Origin: Leptothrix cholodnii SP-6
GTDB lineage: Bacteria; Pseudomonadota; Gammaproteobacteria; Burkholderiales; Burkholderiaceae_C
DNA length: 64,000 nt
NCBI RefSeq assembly: GCF_000019785.1
Contig: NC_010524.1
Span: 1,116,001 to 1,180,000, forward strand
Reading direction: 5' to 3'
Positions 59,845-64,000 of this stretch are shown piece after piece (within the stretch, counting starts at the first letter, position 1; each line of letters begins with the position of its first letter). The notes below the pieces were generated by a model that was not told the origin of the DNA, made no database searches, and saw nothing but the letters and a program-made list of their open reading frames with translations. A program made the translations under genes and the position numbers.

Positions 59845-61047
59845 ATGGAAACCTACCTGCTCGACTGGGCCAACCTGCTGCTGCGCTGGCTGCACGTCAT
59901 CACCGCGATCGCCTGGATCGGCTCGTCGTTCTACTTCGTCTGGCTCGACAACAGCCTGGTGCCACCGGCCGATCCGGCCGCGCGTGACCGAGGCGTGGGC
60001 GGCGAGATCTGGTCGGTGCACGGCGGCGGGTTCTACAACGCCCAGAAATACCCGCTCGGCCCCAGCAAGATGCCCGCGCACCTGCACTGGTTCTACTGGG
60101 AGAGCTACAGCACCTGGCTGTCGGGTTTCGGCCTCTTCACGGTGCTCTATCTCTGGAACGCCGGCACCTTCCTGGTCGACAAGAGCCGCATGGACTGGTC
60201 GCCGCTGGCCGCCGGCAGCGCGGCCCTGGGCTTTCTGGTGGCGGGCTGGCTGGTCTACGACCTGATCTGTCGCGTCATCGGCCAGAAGAAGGCCGCCGAC
60301 GGCACGCTGTCGACCGGCAACGACGGCCTGGTGCTGGGCCTGCTGTTCGTCTACACCGTGGCCGCCACCTGGCTGGCCTGCCAGCTGTTCGCCGGCCGCG
60401 CGGCCTTCCTGCTGATGGGCGCGATGCTCGCCACCATCATGAGCGCCAACGTGCTGTTCTGGATCATCCCCGGCCAGCGCACCGTGGTGGCCGACCTGAC
60501 GGCCGGGCGGCCGATGCAGGCGATCTTCGGCCAGCGCGGCAAGCAGCGCAGCGTGCACAACACCTACTTCACGCTGCCGGTGCTGATCGCGATGCTGTCC
60601 AACCACTACGGCATGCTGTTCCAGCATCCGCAGAACTGGCTGGTGCTCAGCGCGCTGATGCTGGTGGGCGCGCTGGTGCGGCAGTTCTTCGTGGCGCGCC
60701 ACAAGGGCCGGCAGCTGTGGCCGCTGGTGGCCGCGGCGCTGCTGATCCTGGCCGTGCTGATCGCCTGGCTGGCGCCGGCGAAGGTCGTCGAGGACGCGGC
60801 GGCCGCACCGGTGACGCTGGCGCAGGTGCAGCCCATCATCGAGCAGCGCTGCGTGCTGTGCCACAACGCCCAGCTGCCCAACAAGGGCGTGGCGCTGCAC
60901 AGCGCCGAGCTGATCGAGCAGCACCGCCAGCAGATCTACCAGCAGGTCGTGCTGCAGAAGCTGATGCCGCTGAACAATGCCACCGGCATCACCGAGGCAG
61001 AGCGCACGCTGATCGGCCGCTGGGCCCAGGCCGACCACAAGCCCTGA
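59845..61047 (+). CDS. puuD: Membrane-bound urate hydroxylase with cytochrome c domain
   Basis: 400 aa. About eight hydrophobic segments in residues 5-300 (WLHVITAIAWIGSSFYFVWLD), WLHWFYWESYSTW-like HLHWFYWESYSTW near 84-96, and a C-terminal cytochrome c-type domain with heme motif CVLCH at 336-340. PuuD converts urate to 5-hydroxyisourate using the respiratory chain instead of oxygen-dependent urate oxidase. Paired with hiuH on the plus strand and with puuE/uraD-allC on the minus strand. Confidence 0.94.
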   Translation: METYLLDWANLLLRWLHVITAIAWIGSSFYFVWLDNSLVPPADPAARDRGVGGEIWSVHGGGFYNAQKYPLGPSKMPAHLHWFYWESYSTWLSGFGLFTVLYLWNAGTFLVDKSRMDWSPLAAGSAALGFLVAGWLVYDLICRVIGQKKAADGTLSTGNDGLVLGLLFVYTVAATWLACQLFAGRAAFLLMGAMLATIMSANVLFWIIPGQRTVVADLTAGRPMQAIFGQRGKQRSVHNTYFTLPVLIAMLSNHYGMLFQHPQNWLVLSALMLVGALVRQFFVARHKGRQLWPLVAAALLILAVLIAWLAPAKVVEDAAAAPVTLAQVQPIIEQRCVLCHNAQLPNKGVALHSAELIEQHRQQIYQQVVLQKLMPLNNATGITEAERTLIGRWAQADHKP

Positions 61048-61065
61048 GGCGCATCATGGCGCCTC
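61046..61065 (+). terminator. Hairpin at the puuD stop codon
   Basis: GAGGCGC (61046-61052), loop ATCATG, GCGCCTC (61059-61065), partly overlapping the stop TGA and followed by a short T/C run. A weak terminator for puuD is likely but not proven. Confidence 0.4.
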
Positions 61066-61087
61066 CGGCGCCTTTCCCTCGCTCCTG

Positions 61088-62767
61088 ATGCTCCACCTGC
61101 TCAATCTCCTGGCCGCCATCGCCCTGCTGGTGTGGGCGACCCAGATCGTGCGCACCGGCGTGCTGCGCCTGTTCGGCGAAGACCTGCGCCGGATGCTCGC
61201 CGCCAGCATGGGCGCCTGGCCCAAGGCGATGCTGGCGGGCCTGGGCGTGACCTGCCTGGTGCAGTCGAGCACCGCCACCGCGCTGATCGTGTCGTCGTTC
61301 GTCGGTCGCGGCCTGGTGGCCACCGCGCCGGCGCTGGTGGTGATGCTGGGCGCCGATGTCGGCACCAGTGTGATGGCGCTGGTCTACTCGTTCGACCTGT
61401 CGTGGCTGTCGCCGCTGCTGATCTTCATGGGCGTGATCACCTACGTGTCGCGCGAGAAGACCAGCACCGGCCGGGTCGGCCAGATCTCGATCGGCCTGGG
61501 CCTGATCACGCTGGCGCTGCAGCTGATCGTCGCCAACACCGGGCCGCTGGTGCAGGCGCCGCTGGTGCGCACGCTGCTGGTCACGCTGCCCAACGACCTG
61601 CCGATGGAGCTGCTGGTCGGCGCCTTGCTTGCGATGGCCAGCTATTCGAGCCTGGCCGTCGTGCTGCTGGTGGCGACGCTGGCCGACCAGGGCCTGGTGC
61701 CGGTGCCGACCGCGCTGGGCCTGGTGCTGGGCGCCAACATCGGCCGCGCGGCGGTGTCGATGCTGTCGGTCTGGCGCTCCGATGTCGCCACCCGTCGGCT
61801 GCCGCTGGGCAACCTGCTGTTCAAGGGGCTGGCGGTGCTGCTGATCGCGCCGTTCCTGGGCCTGGTGCACGTCTGGCTGCAGGACGGCATCGGCGTGGTG
61901 CTGATGCAGGTGGTGCTGTTCAACCTGGCGTTCAACGCCGCGCAGGCGATCCTGTTCGTGCCCTTCACCGGCCTGCTGGCCGCTGCGCTGGAGCGCTGGC
62001 TGAAGGTGCCGCCCAGCACCGACGATCGCGCGCCGCGCCACCTCGACAAGCTCGCGCTCGGCACGCCGTCGATCGCGCTGAGCTGCGCCGCCCGCGAGGC
62101 GCTGCGCCAGGCCGATGCGGTCGAGACCATGCTGCGCGGCGTGCTGCCGGTGATCCGCAACAACGACCTCGATCTGGCCGCCCGGCTGCGCCAGATGGAA
62201 GAAGTGGTCGACGCGCTCTACACCGCCATCAAGCTCTACCTGACGCAGGTCTCGCGCACCGCCTTGTCCGAGCGCGAGAGCCAGCGCTGGACCGAGATCG
62301 TCTCGTTCACGATCAACATGGAGCAGATCGGCGACATCATCGAGCGCGTGCTGCAGGACGTCGAGGACAAGAAGATCCGCAAGCAGCGCAGCTTCTCGGA
62401 CGCCGGCATGGCCGAGATCACGCACCTGCACGAGCGCCTGCTCGCCAATCTGCGGCTGGGCATGAGCGTGTTCCTCGACGGCCATGTGCGCGATGCGCAG
62501 AAGCTGCTCGAGGAGAAGGCGCGCTTTCGCGAGCTGGAGCACGAATACGCCTCCACCCACCTGAACCGGCTGCAGGACAACACCGCCGCCAGCATCGAGA
62601 CCAGCTCGCTGCACCTCGACCTGATCAGCGAGCTCAAGCGCATCAACTCGCACATCTGCTCGATCGCCTACCCGATCCTCGAACCCGCCGGCGCGCTGAC
62701 GCCGACGCGGCTGCGCGCCTCGCGCATGGGCGGGCTGGACGAAGAGGTGCGGGCGCACGCCCGCTGA
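61088..62767 (+). CDS. Na/phosphate cotransporter family protein (NptA/YjbB-like)
   Basis: 559 aa. Two Na_Pi_cotrans repeats with QSSTAT near 59-64 and ASYSSLAVVLL near 182-192; eight or so hydrophobic segments in residues 1-300. Residues about 320-540 form a PhoU-like helical region (AVETMLRGVLPVIRNNDLDL, ERESQRWTEIVSFTINMEQIGDIIERV). Transports phosphate with Na or controls phosphate flow. Not obviously connected with the ureide genes. Confidence 0.9.
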   Translation: MLHLLNLLAAIALLVWATQIVRTGVLRLFGEDLRRMLAASMGAWPKAMLAGLGVTCLVQSSTATALIVSSFVGRGLVATAPALVVMLGADVGTSVMALVYSFDLSWLSPLLIFMGVITYVSREKTSTGRVGQISIGLGLITLALQLIVANTGPLVQAPLVRTLLVTLPNDLPMELLVGALLAMASYSSLAVVLLVATLADQGLVPVPTALGLVLGANIGRAAVSMLSVWRSDVATRRLPLGNLLFKGLAVLLIAPFLGLVHVWLQDGIGVVLMQVVLFNLAFNAAQAILFVPFTGLLAAALERWLKVPPSTDDRAPRHLDKLALGTPSIALSCAAREALRQADAVETMLRGVLPVIRNNDLDLAARLRQMEEVVDALYTAIKLYLTQVSRTALSERESQRWTEIVSFTINMEQIGDIIERVLQDVEDKKIRKQRSFSDAGMAEITHLHERLLANLRLGMSVFLDGHVRDAQKLLEEKARFRELEHEYASTHLNRLQDNTAASIETSSLHLDLISELKRINSHICSIAYPILEPAGALTPTRLRASRMGGLDEEVRAHAR

Positions 62768-62798
62768 ACCGCCGGCTTCGGGCCTGCTTCAGCCCGCG

Positions 62799-64000
62799 TC
62801 AGACCTGCGCGACGCGCCGGTGATCGGCGTTGTCGAGCTGGAAGCTGCTGACCATCTGCGACAGCCGCCCGGCCTGTTCCGTCAGCGCTCCGGCGGCGGC
62901 TGCGGCCTGCTCGGCCATCGCGGCGTTCTGCTGCGCCACCGAATCGAGCTGGCGCACCGCGTCGCGGGTCTGGCCGATGCCGACCAGCTGCTCGCCGGCA
63001 TCGTGCGAGATCGTCGTGATGATGCCCGAGACGCGCTCGACCGAACTCAGGATCTCCTGCGTCGTGCTGCCGGCGCGGTGCACCTGCTCGGAGCCGGTGG
63101 CGACCTTGTTCATCGAGTTCTGGATCAGCCCCTTGATCTCCTGTGCGGCCGTGGCGCTGCGCTGGGCCAGCGCGCGCACCTCGCCGGCCACCACCGCGAA
63201 GCCGCGGCCCTGCTCGCCGGCGCGGGCGGCCTCGACCGCCGCGTTGAGCGCGAGGATGTTGGTCTGGAACGAGATGCCGTCGATGATCGAGATGATGTCG
63301 GCGATCTTGCGCGAGGCCACGTCGACCTCGGCCATCGTCGCCACCGCCTGCGACACCGTCTGGCCGCCCTGGTTGGCGACCTGGTTGGCCGCCTGCGCGA
63401 GCTGGTTGGCCGATTGCGCCGAGCCGCTGGTCTGCTGCACCGAGTCGTTCAGCGTCTCGATGGTGTGCAGCGCCTGCTGCAGCGTGGCGGCGGCCTGTTC
63501 GGTGCGCCCGCTCAGGTTCTGGCTGCCGGCGGCGATCTCGGCGCTGGCCTGGTAGATCTGCGACGAGGCCTCGCGCACGCCGGCGGCCAGTTCGTGCAGG
63601 CGCACGCGCATGTCCTCCAGCGCCATCAGCACGGTGCCGATCTCGTCGCCGCGGTTGCAGGCGACCGGCCGTGAGAGGTCGTGGTCCGCCATCTGACGGG
63701 CTGCGGTCACGGCCAGGCTCAGGCCGCGCGAGACATCGCGCACCAGCCACAGCCCCAGCACGCCGGCCAGCGCCAGCGCCAGCAGCGCGCCGCCGATCAG
63801 CACGTTGCGCGCCGCGGCCGCCACGCTCGACGACGACTGCACGGTGGCCTGGTTGTGCGCGTCGTCCCAGGCACTGAGGTCGAGCACGGCCTTCGACCAG
63901 GCGGCCAGCCGCGCCTGTTCGCGCTCCTGCTCGGTGGCCATGCCGACCCGCACGCCGAAGGCCACCGCGCCGTCGCCCCGGCTGGCGTATTCCTCGCGCG
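62799..64000 (-). CDS. Methyl-accepting chemotaxis protein (N-terminus cut by window edge)
   Basis: About 400 codons are present and the frame is open at base 64000, so the N-terminal sensor part lies beyond the edge. One membrane segment near residues 60-85 of the visible part ([20 protein letters not shown]), HAMP-like region, then the coiled signalling domain. The hairpin tip is [20 protein letters not shown], the conserved MCP sequence. Ligand unknown. Last gene of the window on the minus strand. Confidence 0.95.
   Translation of the reverse strand, partial: REEYASRGDGAVAFGVRVGMATEQEREQARLAAWSKAVLDLSAWDDAHNQATVQSSSSVAAAARNVLIGGALLALALAGVLGLWLVRDVSRGLSLAVTAARQMADHDLSRPVACNRGDEIGTVLMALEDMRVRLHELAAGVREASSQIYQASAEIAAGSQNLSGRTEQAAATLQQALHTIETLNDSVQQTSGSAQSANQLAQAANQVANQGGQTVSQAVATMAEVDVASRKIADIISIIDGISFQTNILALNAAVEAARAGEQGRGFAVVAGEVRALAQRSATAAQEIKGLIQNSMNKVATGSEQVHRAGSTTQEILSSVERVSGIITTISHDAGEQLVGIGQTRDAVRQLDSVAQQNAAMAEQAAAAAGALTEQAGRLSQMVSSFQLDNADHRRVAQV

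Overview
The window is about 70% GC with dense, tightly packed genes. IscR/IscS, PEP-CTERM proteins, a UrtABCDE urea transporter, BPSS1780- and DUF2782-type genes, and polA next to homoserine kinase all point to a betaproteobacterium of the order Burkholderiales. The Leptothrix/Sphaerotilus/Rubrivivax neighbourhood is likely, but this is inferred from gene content and not proven. No rRNA, tRNA, insertion sequence, prophage or convincing CRISPR array was seen.

Region 1 (1-24 kb) is mostly housekeeping. It holds iscS (3' end cut by the window edge) and iscR with a putative IscR operator, a low-molecular-weight tyrosine phosphatase overlapping uvrB, an aromatic aminotransferase, an acuI-type reductase, an HDOD protein, pyrD and rpiA diverging, a DUF4266/DUF3570 surface pair, thrB, polA and a translationally coupled GGDEF cyclase, a Gfo/Idh/MocA oxidoreductase, a methyltransferase with regulatory domain, a PEP-CTERM protein and an orphan ParA.

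Region 2 (24-62 kb) is a nitrogen-scavenging region. Urease structural genes ureA-(59-aa membrane protein)-ureB-ureC lie behind a near-perfect sigma-54 promoter. ureE and ureF are separated from them by a LemA/TPM cluster and a rhodanese. ureD lies alone about 17 kb away, and ureG is not in the window. Between them sits a permease-like hybrid histidine kinase (NCS1 transporter domain, ten-cysteine cluster, HisKA/HATPase, receiver). It overlaps a LuxR-type response regulator gene, which is followed by a 7-2-7 inverted repeat and the urea ABC transporter urtABCDE. From 51 to 61 kb is a purine/ureide catabolic block: small deaminase, ABC transporter, M20 hydrolase, a UraD-allantoate amidohydrolase fusion, PuuE-type allantoinase and a GntR/FCD repressor on the minus strand; hiuH and urate hydroxylase puuD on the plus strand, with a perfect palindrome between. 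Urate would pass through 5-hydroxyisourate, OHCU, allantoin and allantoate, finally releasing urea/ammonia, which links to the urease and urea importer.

The end (61-64 kb) has a Na/phosphate symporter-like protein and a methyl-accepting chemotaxis protein cut by the window end. The most unusual elements are the transporter-histidine kinase and its candidate operator, a gene-free 0.56-kb segment at about 50 kb with seven DnaA-box-like sequences, the scattered urease accessory genes, and three PEP-CTERM proteins without sorting machinery in view.
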